DNA of 64,000 bases from Massospora cicadina (lineage: Eukaryota; Entomophthoromycota; Entomophthoromycetes; Entomophthorales; Entomophthoraceae). Of the stretch, positions 34,669 through 44,625 are shown in pieces. How positions within the stretch are numbered: position 1 is the stretch's first letter; every line of letters starts with the position of its first letter. Where the stretch lies: assembly GCA_022478985.1 (NCBI GenBank), contig JAKSZP010009254.1, positions 183,422-247,421 on the forward strand, given 5' to 3'. The position numbers and the translations under genes are program-made. The notes beneath the pieces were generated by a model. It was not told where the DNA came from. It did no database searches and saw nothing but the letters and a program-made list of their open reading frames with translations.

Positions 34669-36367
34669 ATGTCCTTGGCTCCGCCGCCTGCCACCCCAGT
34701 GTGAGCAGCGGTGCACCCCCACCTAGCATTTTCCACCCCACGGGCAAGCGCGTTTGGATGGGCTCAACAGCCCGCCCACTGCTTCCAGCCGTTTTGTCCC
34801 CCACGGGACTTAGCGCTCCACCTGGCGCGCGTCAACCCTTCTCGCCCCCATCCTCTCGCCCTCCCTCGCTCCGCCATTCGCTATTGCCTCAGAGTGGACT
34901 ATGGGCGTTTGTTCCCATATGCTGATAAGGCAATTATTGACCTAGCTACTGCAGCCTTTGCGCCAGCTGGCTTTATATACTTCCGCCCTTTTAAGGGCTA
35001 CTTTGACGTTGGGTTCCAATCTGAGGAGGACGCTGAAGTGGCAGCACAAACTCCTCTAATTTATAAAAAAACCCCCATTCCCACAACCCATACTCGCCTC
35101 CCTTCAGACACCACGCTGGTGGTATCCTTTGCAAATCTTCCATCCCACCTTCCACCCAAGGTTTTGTATGACCAGTTGGTCGCGGGGCTCATGGCTTATG
35201 ACACTCAGCCCAACCTCATCTTTGCCATTCCATCTGGTGCATAGAGCCTTGCTGCTCCTTGTGCAACAGCCACCATCATCCCACACCACCCTACCATAGC
35301 CCAACAAATCTCACCCCGCGCTAGTGTGGCTGCAGCGCCTGATCAATTTCTTTTAGGCTCAGGTCGATAATGGTAGGCAGATTTGTTCCCTCTGCTTTGG
35401 CCTCGACCATGCAAAAAAGTGTGCCCTCAGTCCAATTCCGCGGCTGCGGCTTCTGAGCCCCCCTCTGGAGGTTCAGTATGGGGCGCTTTGCTGCCCCCTC
35501 CCACCCTCCAATATCGTTCAGTGGGCCTGCGTGGAAAATCAGCCCCCCCAAAACCTCCAGCCTCACTCTCCCACCTAAATCCACCCCGCCAATCAGAGCA
35601 ATGCTTGGACCACCATTGGCACCTAAGCAGCCGCCCATTCGCCCAATCCCACCCACCCAAATTTGAACGCCACTATTCCAGTGAACCAAAATCCATGGGA
35701 TCAATTGGCTGAGATTGACGAATCAGGTAATGTCCTCATTAGTAAGCATACAGGTCAACCTCTCTGCCAATCCAATTATGGTTGGTCAGAATTTTTCCTT
35801 CCTGACTTTGATAAAACCCCTACCCCATACCATTTCGCTCCTCTGCCTAATACAGCTCCCTTCCAAAGCGACCACCAGCTCGCCTTAGCTGCAGTGGCCT
35901 CTCCTCAGTGCCTGAAACTACGCACCGCGGTGACCCAGTCAGTGGCTCAGTTCCAGCATGGCCTGCCCACCCTCTTCTTCCCCCCAACTTCCCTGAATCT
36001 GCCTGCAGTGACGTCTCAAAACTATTTGATGATGCTGAAGTTGATGTTATGAATGTCGCAACACTTGCTTCATTCAACCTCTCAGCCAAAATCACCCACC
36101 ACAATATCTCCCTTTTCACCCAAGTTCCTGAAGCCCGCAAAGAAGCTGAAGTTCTCCTCGCAGCTTTTGTTGAAACACTTTCCCATATTATCTTGACGAG
36201 GAAGTGGAAAACTCTTACTATGCTGACCTCCACTCCCACTATGCGGATGCCCCGACGCCCTGGCTCTCTGCTCTGGTCCAGTATTGTAACCAACATCCCA
36301 TGATTGAGGTGGGTTTTTCTGAAAACCAACCCCCGACCCCTCCTCACTCTCTGCCATGGTGGGTTAG
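34669..36367 (+). pseudogene. H3 ORF1-like (Gag-like) protein, few breaks
   Basis: Same protein as H2. After the ATG at 34669 a frameshift follows, then a 177-codon open part (34711-35244) with LRVDYGRLFPYADKAIID, RPFKGYFDVGFQSEED and TLVVSFANLPSHLPP. The knuckle region is near 35380-35420 (CSLCFGLDHAKK). The C-terminal domain lies at 35663-36367 with NQNPWDQLAEIDESGN, a conserved Leu/Ala-rich helix region and an end near LLWSS. A TAG after ATGGTGGGT ends it at 36367. There is no endonuclease or polymerase motif in any frame of the element. Confidence 0.75.
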
Positions 36368-37422
36368 CAGTTTCCGCTTCCCACTTGGTTAGTAGTTTTA
36401 TTTTGTCATTTTGTGTGTTGTGATTCGGTACTGTCCATCCCCTGGTTGGCGTACCTTGAATAAATTGATATGATTGCTGGTTAGTTGCTCTCAATTGGGT
36501 TGAGCCAAAATTAGTATTCTGCCAAGTTTGGAAGTAAGTTCAAGTGGGGCCAATGGATGACCCAAATTAGTATAAGGATCACAAGAGACTAATAGCTGAG
36601 GATGATCCAATTAGTATCAGTCAGCAGAATAAGTGTTTGGCACCAACTGCCATTTGTGGCCATTGTGGGATTTCTGGTGGAAAGCTCATGTATTCGCTTC
36701 AATTGTTCATCTATATAATTTGCTGCCTGTACTGATAATTTAATGTTGGCAGATCCAACAATTATGAGTTCAAGGCAGCCAAGGTTGTTTCTGATGCCTC
36801 ATTTATTATAATCAATTATTGCCTGAATATGGCGATTCCTAATTAACTGACTGAGATAAGTCAAGAAGAGATGTCAGTGAGATGCAAGATATTCTGAGTA
36901 ATAACAAGCAATTGAAGTTGTTTCCGGTGCAATATTGTCAACTCAAAGGTCAAATCCCAATTTGACATTTATTTAGATTAACATTTTATATGGCTCACCA
37001 GCAACTTAAGGCTGAGGATGAGCTGAAACTAATTCAGACATTGGGAAGGATAGAGCGAGAGGGTCGATGCCAGGGAAGAGAATAATGTAGTAGAAGAAGA
37101 AGAAGAGTGGTTGGCTGGAAGAACCAGCAGAAGAGCTGATAGGTCAGCAATTAGTGCAGTAGCCCTTTTGTAAATATTATAAATACCTGGCGCTTCCTTC
37201 TTAATAAATATCTCCCTTTGCGAAATATACCTTTTGTTATAAGTTTATAATTTATTTTGTTAGTTAGGGATTAAGCTGGGGGATCCCCAAATGGCGTGGT
37301 GACATGCCAAGGGGTTTGTTGGTGCTGCTGGCCCCATCGCCTAAGGTGAAATGGCAAGGGCTACCCAGTCTTCATACCGGTTGGCCTGCTGACTAGCCGA
37401 GCCCATAGTCAATTTTCCAACA

Positions 37423-37716
37423 TACTCCTTCCATAACTGATTCATAAACGAAGAGGAAGGAGGCAATACTGCCCTCACCCAGTGTGAACTTATCTCTGAG
37501 AGGGGATTTTTTAATAACATGGAAGGCCCCATGAGGGCTTTGAGATGACTGATAAAGCCTTTTAAGGTGAGACAAAGCACTGGCTAACTGGTGAACCCAA
37601 AATAGCTAGCCTAGGGTTAATAGCAGCGGGGATATTGTGAGGGTTAATCTCCCCACAATCTCCCATCCTTAATACGGTTTTTGTGATGTACAGATGCCCC
37701 TGTAGTGAGAACCATT
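37423..37716 (-). pseudogene. Gypsy leader and Gag N-terminal part
   Basis: Between the solo LTR and the 5' LTR. On the minus strand a candidate primer-binding region starts two bases inside the LTR (tggttctcactacagg), followed by a coding start with SHLKRLYQSSQSPHGAFHV and GEGSIASFLFVYESVMEG that leads into the Gag segment beyond the insert. Confidence 0.55.
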
Positions 37717-38761
37717 TGTTGGAATTAGAGCAGTTTCAGATCTCGTTGGTGATTTTTTAATCTTGATTTCACCAATTATACAGTAGGAGAAGTATTATTC
37801 TCAACTGCTGACATAAATTCATATGTGATCTTGGACAACTTATAAAAAATAATAATTTTTTTAAATTATGACAAAAGGTTGGAATTTACAAGTTTTTTAA
37901 TTAATAGTTACAGGGAGTCAACAAGCAAACTCTATTAAAATCTCGCTGCTTAGTATTTAAAGCAACTTGGGGGTGGAAGGCAAGTTGGTAAGGGTGTATG
38001 GCTACCAACCTGAAGGTTGCGGGTTCAATTCCTGCCCTTTGCACATCAATTGGGGTGCCAGCCAAAGGAAGCTATTGGCGGTTAGTAGGTCTAATAACAC
38101 GAAACCTTACCCATGATGTAACCAGAAAAATTTGAGTCCCAATCTGGAGGTGGAAAAACTTTCTTTGATGGAGTTGACCCTGTTCAGGTTTCATGTCATT
38201 TCTTTTTTCTTTCAGTAATGCCTGTCCCCTGGTCGGCTTGCCTCAGTTAAATAAAAATAAGTATTTAAAGCAACTTGAGACTTAAGCAAGTTGGGCGTGA
38301 AATTTATTATATGCTTTTAGCCTGATTAGGAAATATGGGTGTACGACCTATCAGAGCTCATGAAACTTGTATCACTTATATGGAACAATTGATGATGGTC
38401 AATTGTAGGTAGGACAAGTCCATGATGAAAGGTTTTAATATATTTAAGCCAATAATAGGGGGAATTAGTTGCACCTTGTGGGACCCCATCCAAGCCTATA
38501 AAAGGGGGTGGTCTCCGCTAGTTGTTTGATCTGAGCTGTAGAGGGGCCATGAAGGAATTTTGGTATAACTCCCCATATTATGCTGTGGGTTTGGCACAAC
38601 CTTAATATTAGCAATTGGACTTTTTGGCTGAGGAGTGGGGTTAAACGAATTACCCCAATTTGAGGGGTTTACCAAGATCAACCAGGGTTTTTTGGCTGAT
38701 AATATTCTTATTTACAATCAAAAAACTCATATTACAATATTGGACTTGTAATTGTCCAACA
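37717..38761 (-). repeat. Gypsy 5' LTR (right), with SINE inside
   Basis: Direct repeat of 25078-26003, with ends TGTTGGAATT and TTGTCCAACA. It is interrupted by SINE-1 at 37970-38259. Confidence 0.85.
37970..38259 (+). mobile_element. tRNA-derived SINE-1, full length
   Basis: 290 bp flanked by a perfect 18-bp duplication agtatttaaagcaacttg (37952-37969 and 38260-38277). The head has an A-box-like GGCAAGTTGGTAAGG at about 37979 and a perfect B box GGTTCAATTCC at 38022-38032, followed by an acceptor-like end. The 3' end has ctgtcccctggtcggcttgcc, then tcagttaaataaaaat, the LINE-type tail. Its head is unlike that of SINE-2, so it arose from a different tRNA. Confidence 0.9.
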
Positions 38762-38766
38762 CTGGG

Positions 38767-39147
38767 ATTTAGCTCCCTATCCCCTCTAGGCATATATTCA
38801 AATATGTTTTTGATATCTATAGGCTTTTAGGCTTGAGGATTTAAGTTTTGATTTAGATATAGGATCAGTAATAACTCTAAAAAGTACTGTTGCTATTAAT
38901 TAGCGCCAATTTCCTGGACTACATGCAGCAGCTGCATAATAATATTGCTTTATAGTAACATAAAGAGATATTAAGAACAAGATTTAGTTTACAAAGAACA
39001 CATTTCCTCAATATGAGATATAGATTAAGATAAATTTTTTAAAACATATAAGTACTAAATCAAATATTTAAAACTATAAGAGTACTTCAATAACCAAATG
39101 AGTAATTTTAACTTGCCCTAAAGAACTTTCCTTTTATACCAAGAAAT
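38767..39147. other. AT-rich flank, no gene
   Basis: No coding frame, LTR end or tail recognised. It separates the Gypsy element from the 5' leader of the old H4 copy. Confidence 0.5.
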
Positions 39148-39197
39148 TACCAAGCTCTCTTTCACTTCATCACTTATTTAATTAACTTTTCTTTCTC

Positions 39198-39217
39198 GTT
39201 GCAAACACTTTTGCAAC
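39198..39217 (+). promoter_or_regulatory. 5'-terminal hairpin of LINE LB
   Basis: GTTGCAAA-CACT-TTTGCAAC, a near-perfect stem beginning 12 bases from the element start. Compared with LA, paired positions differ while the loop CACTTTT is kept. Confidence 0.65.
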
Positions 39218-39277
39218 CCATTCAATTCAAGACTAAATCTAGTTTAATAATCTCATAGAGGGGATTAGTCTGCACCC

Positions 39278-40723
39278 ATGTCTGGGAGCAGTTGGGCAAG
39301 CAAGGCAAGAGGAGCAGGCAGAAGGCCCGCGGCCTCTAACGTTCAAAAACGCCCTGGAGAATTCGGCAGAATAGAAAAAAATCTAAAAAAACTGGCGGTC
39401 ACTTTTTTCCCGGAGATACTCATGTGGCAAGCACAATGCAACCAGTACATCAATATGCCACATTCCCAGCCACTTTTGTTGGTGGAATTTGGAGTCTGTG
39501 TGTATCTGGACATCCAAAAAAATGGCCCTATGGGAAAAATTTTGTGAAGATGTACACAAAATTTTCCCAACTGCGGTGTACGTTGCACCTCACTCCATGT
39601 CGCGCAGTTGGCTGGACCTAGGTTTTGAAAGCAAAATAGCAGCAGATGAGGCTGCAGCGGTGCGCATAGTGGTTGACCTCCCCAAAGGGCAACGGGTCGT
39701 CAAAACTAAATGCACCAGATGGACAAAATCGAACCAAATTTTCCTCACGTTTGACTTTTTGCCTACTACGGTAAAACGTGACATTTTGGAGCAACACCTG
39801 AAAGATGGTCTCGCCATATATGGCAAGGTACAATCTTTCAAAATGCAATGTTTCACGCTGATGCCACACCTGTGCACCGGCAAAGCCATCACAGTTCTGA
39901 CCCCATCTGAGGAGATCGCGAAGGACCTAACCCAGATCCCACACTCCACCTTTATTGACATCGCAGGGCACACCACCCACCCATTCCGGGTAACCGTGGA
40001 CAGCGCGCCCCCCATTTGCACCCACTGTGATGCATTCGGCCATAAGGCACATGCGTGCCCCATTAAAGAGGGCGTTACATTCCAAGAGCACCCCTCGGTG
40101 GCCATGGCCAGCGGAGAGGCGCACTATGAACCAACTGCAAGCACCAAAGAGGCTTTCCCGTGGGGAGCACAAGGCTGCTACCTATTGGTAAAGCCCATCT
40201 CCCCGCAGGAGTGGAAGAAGGCTAAGCAGGCCCATAGGACTGTGGCCAAGGAAGCGGCCAAGGTCACCACCACCATCCCACACTCACAACGCCAGGAGGA
40301 CATGGAGACCTTCACGGTGGAAGCAACTTGGGAATCCATCACCCAATCAGATTGGGAGGCCCAAGCTGAACGGGCCACTCAATCCGAGGATCTGATGGGA
40401 GATTCAATCTCACCCAATCGCTGCACCCAAGCCCCGGTTGAAACTGACTTGGGACCTATCCCAACCAAAAAAAAATTTTTTTGCCCCACTCGACGGTGCA
40501 CCAAACTTATCCGCACCGCAAAAAAATTCGTCCGACGTCGGGAAAACAAAAAGCGAAGGCCAAAGCCAATGCAACTCTTTCTGCAAAAATTAACAAAAAC
40601 CCCAATAGCGTTGCTGCTAATACCCACACTGCTGTGAAAGCCCGTGGGGACCTGGAAGAGGCTGGTGGGTCAGGGGACCCACCCCTCGCACCTAAGGTGC
40701 AATGGGGGAAACCTTCACTCTAG
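39278..40723 (+). pseudogene. LINE LB ORF1, two frameshifts
   Basis: ORF1 protein, about 480 residues if read through. It opens at ATG 39278 with a basic N-terminus (MSGSSWASKARG). The frame shifts at an A7 run near 39515; LA has no extra base there. The main segment (39489-40470) contains WLDLGFESKIAADEAAAV, LTFDFLPTTVKRDILEQHL, LCTGKAITVLTP, and a CX2CX4HX4C knuckle CTHCDAFGHKAHAC at about 40014-40056. A second shift falls at an A9/T7 run near 40468-40484, after which the basic Ala/Lys-rich tail continues to 40723. Its role would be to bind its own RNA in the particle that carries ORF2. Confidence 0.85.
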
Positions 40724-43700
40724 GGATGCTGAATATCGCCGGACTCAAGGCCTCCCCATCCTGGGCTAGGAAACTGAGTTTTTTACAAAATAATTTACCC
40801 GTGGATATCCTGGCCATCCAGGAAACCCACTGTCCATGAGGTTCGAGGATGCTTGGAAAACAATGCTCCTTCCATCCCTATCCTTTTGGTCAAAGCACTG
40901 TGGGGTGCTAATTCAGAAAAACAATTTTTTCAAATTTACATCTTCAGAAATATTCCTAAATGACCGAGTGCTCATTGTCACCTTCTCTTGGGCCGATGTT
41001 GCACACACAATTGTCAACATTTATGCCCCAAATGGTGCACAAGAGCGTCAGGAATTTTTCTCATCGGTCAAATCCCTCCCATTACCCCCTGATTCTTTCC
41101 TAATTGGTAACATGAACTGTTGGCTAACCTCACCAACGGACTGGTGGCCACCCTCACCCCACGCCCCACAGGGTCACGTAGAACTACGCATTCTAAAAGC
41201 CACCCTTGGGTTAATGGATACACTGCTGCGACATGCCCCACTGCTTAAAAACATGACGCGTCCCCACATCCACAACGGCCAATTAAGGTCCATGACCCGC
41301 ATTGACCTTATTCTAGCACCGGCGAAATTCAACCCCACATCTCCCACTTCAAAACAACAAAAATAGAATTCTCCGACCACCAACTGGTCTCAATAACATA
41401 CCACTTACCCGTCACAGTTGCAAAGGCCCCACATTGGTGCAAAATCCGCCCCCAGAGCTTGCGTCGCCAGGATTTTCCATGTGGGTGGAAGAGGCAACTT
41501 TGGCAAAATCATTTGTTGCACCGTTTTGCGCGGACCCCATTTCCACATGGGCAACTTTCAAAAAAGATACCATCCGCCACTATTGCCATCTCTCATCCAG
41601 ACGATCATGAGCCACATCGGCGGTTATATCGCACATGCTGGCAGAATTAGCCCACTTGGAGTCCAACATTCCAGCCTCAGGATATAGCCCTGCATGGGGC
41701 CAGAAGTGGGCGGAGGCAGCAGCACACCTCAATGCACTTGAAAGGCAACACAAACATCAGGTTTGTGTCCAATACAGGGCCACACGCATCACCAAAGGTG
41801 ACAAGTGCACCGCATACTTCTTCAAAAAGTTTTTTGCACCACGCCAGAGCATGGCCTGCACACAGGTGCAAAGATCGGATAATTCTATTGTGGACACACC
41901 AGCTGAAGTGGCAATCGAAATGCAATGATATTACTCTGAGTTATACCAAGCTGAACCAATTCAGCTGGCCGAAATGGCGGAATTTCTTGACAGAGCTCAT
42001 ATCTGCACTGTTTTCTGATACCCGGAAATAATGAATTTAATTACTCCGAACGAATTATGGACTACCATTCGTGGTGCGCCAAACTGAAAATGCCCAGGCC
42101 CAGATGGCATTCTATATGAGTTCTACAAAAATATTTTAAATACATATCCCCATTGCTGCTAGCCTCACTCAACCAAAGCCTGTTGGAAACGCGCCTCCTA
42201 CCAGGAGGACATGAGGCTTTTGCAGTCACACTCTTCAAGAAAGGGGATAGGCTAGACTTAGCCAACTGGCGCCCCATTTCTCTAACAAACACAGACACCA
42301 AAATTTTAACAAAAATCATGGCTAACCGTTTAGGGACTGTAGCATCTGCCACCATCTCTCCAGAACAATTCAGTTTCATCCCCAGAAGGTCAATTTGGGA
42401 TAACGTGCACTCTGTGGCTAATGTGTGTCAGTCCACAGCCTCTGGGGCACTTGTATTCTTGGACCAACAAAAGGTCTATGTTAGAGTAAACTGGGAATAC
42501 CTTAGGGCCTGCCTCCAACAATTCCGCCTACCTCCCCGCTTCATTAACTGGGTGATGCTGCTCACGGAATCTGCAACAATGGCTGTGCGCGGCCCAGGTT
42601 TCCTAACGGATGTAGTCCATCCTCAAGGGGCCTGCGACAAGGGGACCCCCTGAGCCCACTCTTATACAACTTCAGCCTTGACCCACTACTGCGAAATGTG
42701 AATGCCCAACTCACTGGGGTCCATGTGCCAGGCCAAACCCCAGTCAAGATGATAGCATTTGCAGATGATTGCGTGGTGGGGGTGTCTAATAATAAAGATG
42801 CACGCGCGCTTAAAGCCCTCATCCAGGAATATTCCCGGGTAAGCAACGCGGCACTGAACGCCTCCAAAACCGAAATCATCCTCCTTGGTCGGTTTCAGAA
42901 CTGCTGGGCCCCAGCAAGTAGTTCCCAACCCAGCCCAGCTGCTCGCCCAAGTCCACGCCTTACTCACTCAAAACACACTGCTCCACTGGTGCTCCCCTTT
43001 GTGCCGCGACCTACCATAGGACCGGTACGCCATCTGGGCGTGTGGTTGGAGGCAGGAGGATACGCATCAGCAGTAATGGAGGGCCATATACTGGACAACG
43101 TGACGAAGCGAATCGCCTCTCTCAGAGCCCACCCTACTACCCTCACTGGCAGGGTTGTTCTTGCCAACTCTATGCTCCTATCTAAAGTCTGGTTTGGAGC
43201 CCACGCCATCCCCTTCTCCCCAAGCTTCTTCAAATCCCTGTATGCTTTGCTACAAGATTGGCTTTGGTCAGGCCGCCCTCCACCAGTACGGCTAGAGGTC
43301 ATGTTTGGCCCTCATTATCATGGTGGCATGGGCCTACTTGACTTCAAAGCCCATGCCGCCAAGATCCTAGGCACCTGGATTGCGGCCGTCACTACTCCTA
43401 CACTCCCATCCCAACACTGGTCCTGCGCGGCCTGCTCCAACTTCTCCCGAGCCTTGGGCCTCAACAATCCATCAAACCCCCACTCCCTGATGAAATACCT
43501 CGCATCACACACATCAGCCACAGGTCCTCACGGGACAAAAACCCACTACAAACGAATCCTACTCTCCATGCGAAGCGCAGAGTGGAGAATTCATATTAGT
43601 GGACATACAACCCAAAGAGGCCGCCCCTCTCCTCAGTTCACACAAGAGGTACAGGGGCTACCCATCCATGATGGCGTGATCCCCATTCGACCCCATGTCC

Positions 43701-44326
43701 TATCCAGGGTGGACTACCTGGACATGATGGACATCCCTTATTCCACTGAGACCCAAAAGACTATCTGGAAATACGCACACCATCCTCTGTTGCAGCCTCA
43801 AGTCCGTTCCCATGTGTGGCGCTGCCTGAGGCGGGTGTATCATACAGCTGAGCGCTCTAATGCTTTACACTCATCCTGTGTCGTGTGTGGCCAGTATGGA
43901 ACGCTGTTTCACCGCCTGGAGAAGTGCCCCACCTCTAAAGTAATATGGCGCGAAGTCCAACGTCTGCTAGGCCAGGATCAAACACATCCCTTCAGTCTGT
44001 CAAGAGATATGTTTGCTTCATCAATGGCCTCCCCCCTCCCACCCTCCCTCCATGCTCTGGTGGTTGCAATCGCCATGTGGACTATCCACACGATTGTCTT
44101 GAATGCCATCGCCGGATCCATCCCCACCCTCCCTGAAGCTGTCCACAGATTCCGGTCTCATTTGGTGGATCACTTTCAAGCGTGGATGTTTGGATATCTC
44201 CCACCACGTCGCCGGCAGCTGGTCTCCTCCTGGTTCCCAGTCTGGTTCATCAAATCAGACCCCTTCCTCCACACGTGCTCAATAGTGGCTACGCCCCCTA
44301 CACACGTTCCCTCCTCCTTACCATAA
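40702..44326 (+). pseudogene. LINE LB ORF2: endonuclease-reverse transcriptase, broken
   Basis: About 1200 residues. The start ATG at 40702 lies inside the end of ORF1 and is followed by LNIAGLKASPSWARKLSF and ILAIQETHC, the first endonuclease motif with its catalytic Glu. More endonuclease motifs are NIYAPN (about 41018), GNMNCW (41107) and TRIDLIL (41297). The reverse transcriptase has NWRPISLTNTDTKILTKIMA, SFIPRRS, FLDQQKVYVRV (first Asp kept, a later Asp changed to Val), GLRQGDPLSP near 42630 across a one-base shift, and FADDCVVGVS (42761). The 542-codon segment 42698-44326 includes a C-terminal CX2CX7HX4C (CVVCGQYGTLFHRLEKC). A stop follows the endonuclease motif at about 40838, and further shifts lie at 41370-42150. 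Confidence 0.87.
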
Positions 44327-44625
44327 GTGGCGTTCCCGCTGGCAACAAGAGATAGCATCGCTTCTCTGGGGTGCCTCACCTGGTACTGAGTTTTGTCTCG
44401 TCTGAGTCATATTTGGAAGTGTCCATCCCATGGTCGGCCTTCCCCGCAATAAATTTAAAAATCACTTATTTAATTAATTTCAAAATTTAAAAAAAAATGG
44501 TTTTACGCTTGACCACCTTTTTAACCACACCGCTATAGGCTGTCAGCTTAATTAATGCCTGCAGTCCCCAAGTAGGGCAGCAGTGCACCGCCTCCTAGCA
44601 TTTATCAACCACCACCAAATACCAC

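Larger units (their letters stand above)
34578..36464 (+). mobile_element. Family H ORF1-only retrotransposon, copy H3
   Basis: 1887 bp, flanked by a long duplication that starts ttgatatgattgctggtta (34554-34577 and 36465-36488, one mismatch). It is inserted in the T1 solo LTR. The 5' hairpin is at 34593-34614 (CGCTCAAA-GTCAC-TTTTGAGCG). The 3' tail has ccatcccctggttggcg and ttgaataaa. It forms a 1.9 kb inverted repeat with H2, 2.9 kb apart. Confidence 0.87.
34453..37422 (+). mobile_element. Solo LTR of family T1, split by H3
   Basis: Starts TGTCAGAATTTTAACC and ends near TTTTCCAACA, matching the T1 LTRs. Flanks taccc (34448-34452) and tactc (37423-37427) are a likely 5-bp target duplication with one change. 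It lies in the Gypsy Gag frame. The LTR itself (about 1.06 kb) is interrupted by H3 near its left end. Confidence 0.75.
25078..38761 (-). mobile_element. Gypsy-type LTR retrotransposon with multiple nested insertions
   Basis: LTRs begin TGTTGGA and end TCYRACA (TCCAACA in the right copy). The unit is flanked by a perfect 5-bp duplication ctggg (25073-25077 and 38762-38766). The coding order on the minus strand is Gag, protease, reverse transcriptase, RNase H, integrase, which is the Gypsy (Metaviridae) order. A polypurine tract (minus strand tgaagggggtaa) abuts the left LTR at 26004. Removing the nested inserts leaves roughly 6.5 kb, a normal Gypsy length. All frames carry stops. Confidence 0.87.
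39186..44460 (+). mobile_element. LINE LB, full length, 5.3 kb
   Basis: 5275 bp with a perfect 17-bp target duplication atcacttatttaattaa (39169-39185 and 44461-44477). The 5' hairpin is at 39198-39217. ORF1 (39278-40723) and ORF2 (40702-44326) overlap by 22 bp. The 3' end carries catcccatggtcggcc, ttccccgcaataaat and a short A-rich end. It is the best-preserved LINE in the window, but ORF1 has two frameshifts and ORF2 several. Confidence 0.92.

Noticed and set aside
37970..38045. tRNA gene on the plus strand
   Set aside because: A and B boxes are present, but the region is the head of a 290-bp element with an 18-bp target duplication and a LINE tail, so it is a SINE and not a functional tRNA gene.
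39500..39530. Programmed frameshifting in LB ORF1
   Set aside because: LA lacks the extra base at this position and reads in one frame, so a mutation or sequencing error is simpler than a conserved frameshift signal.
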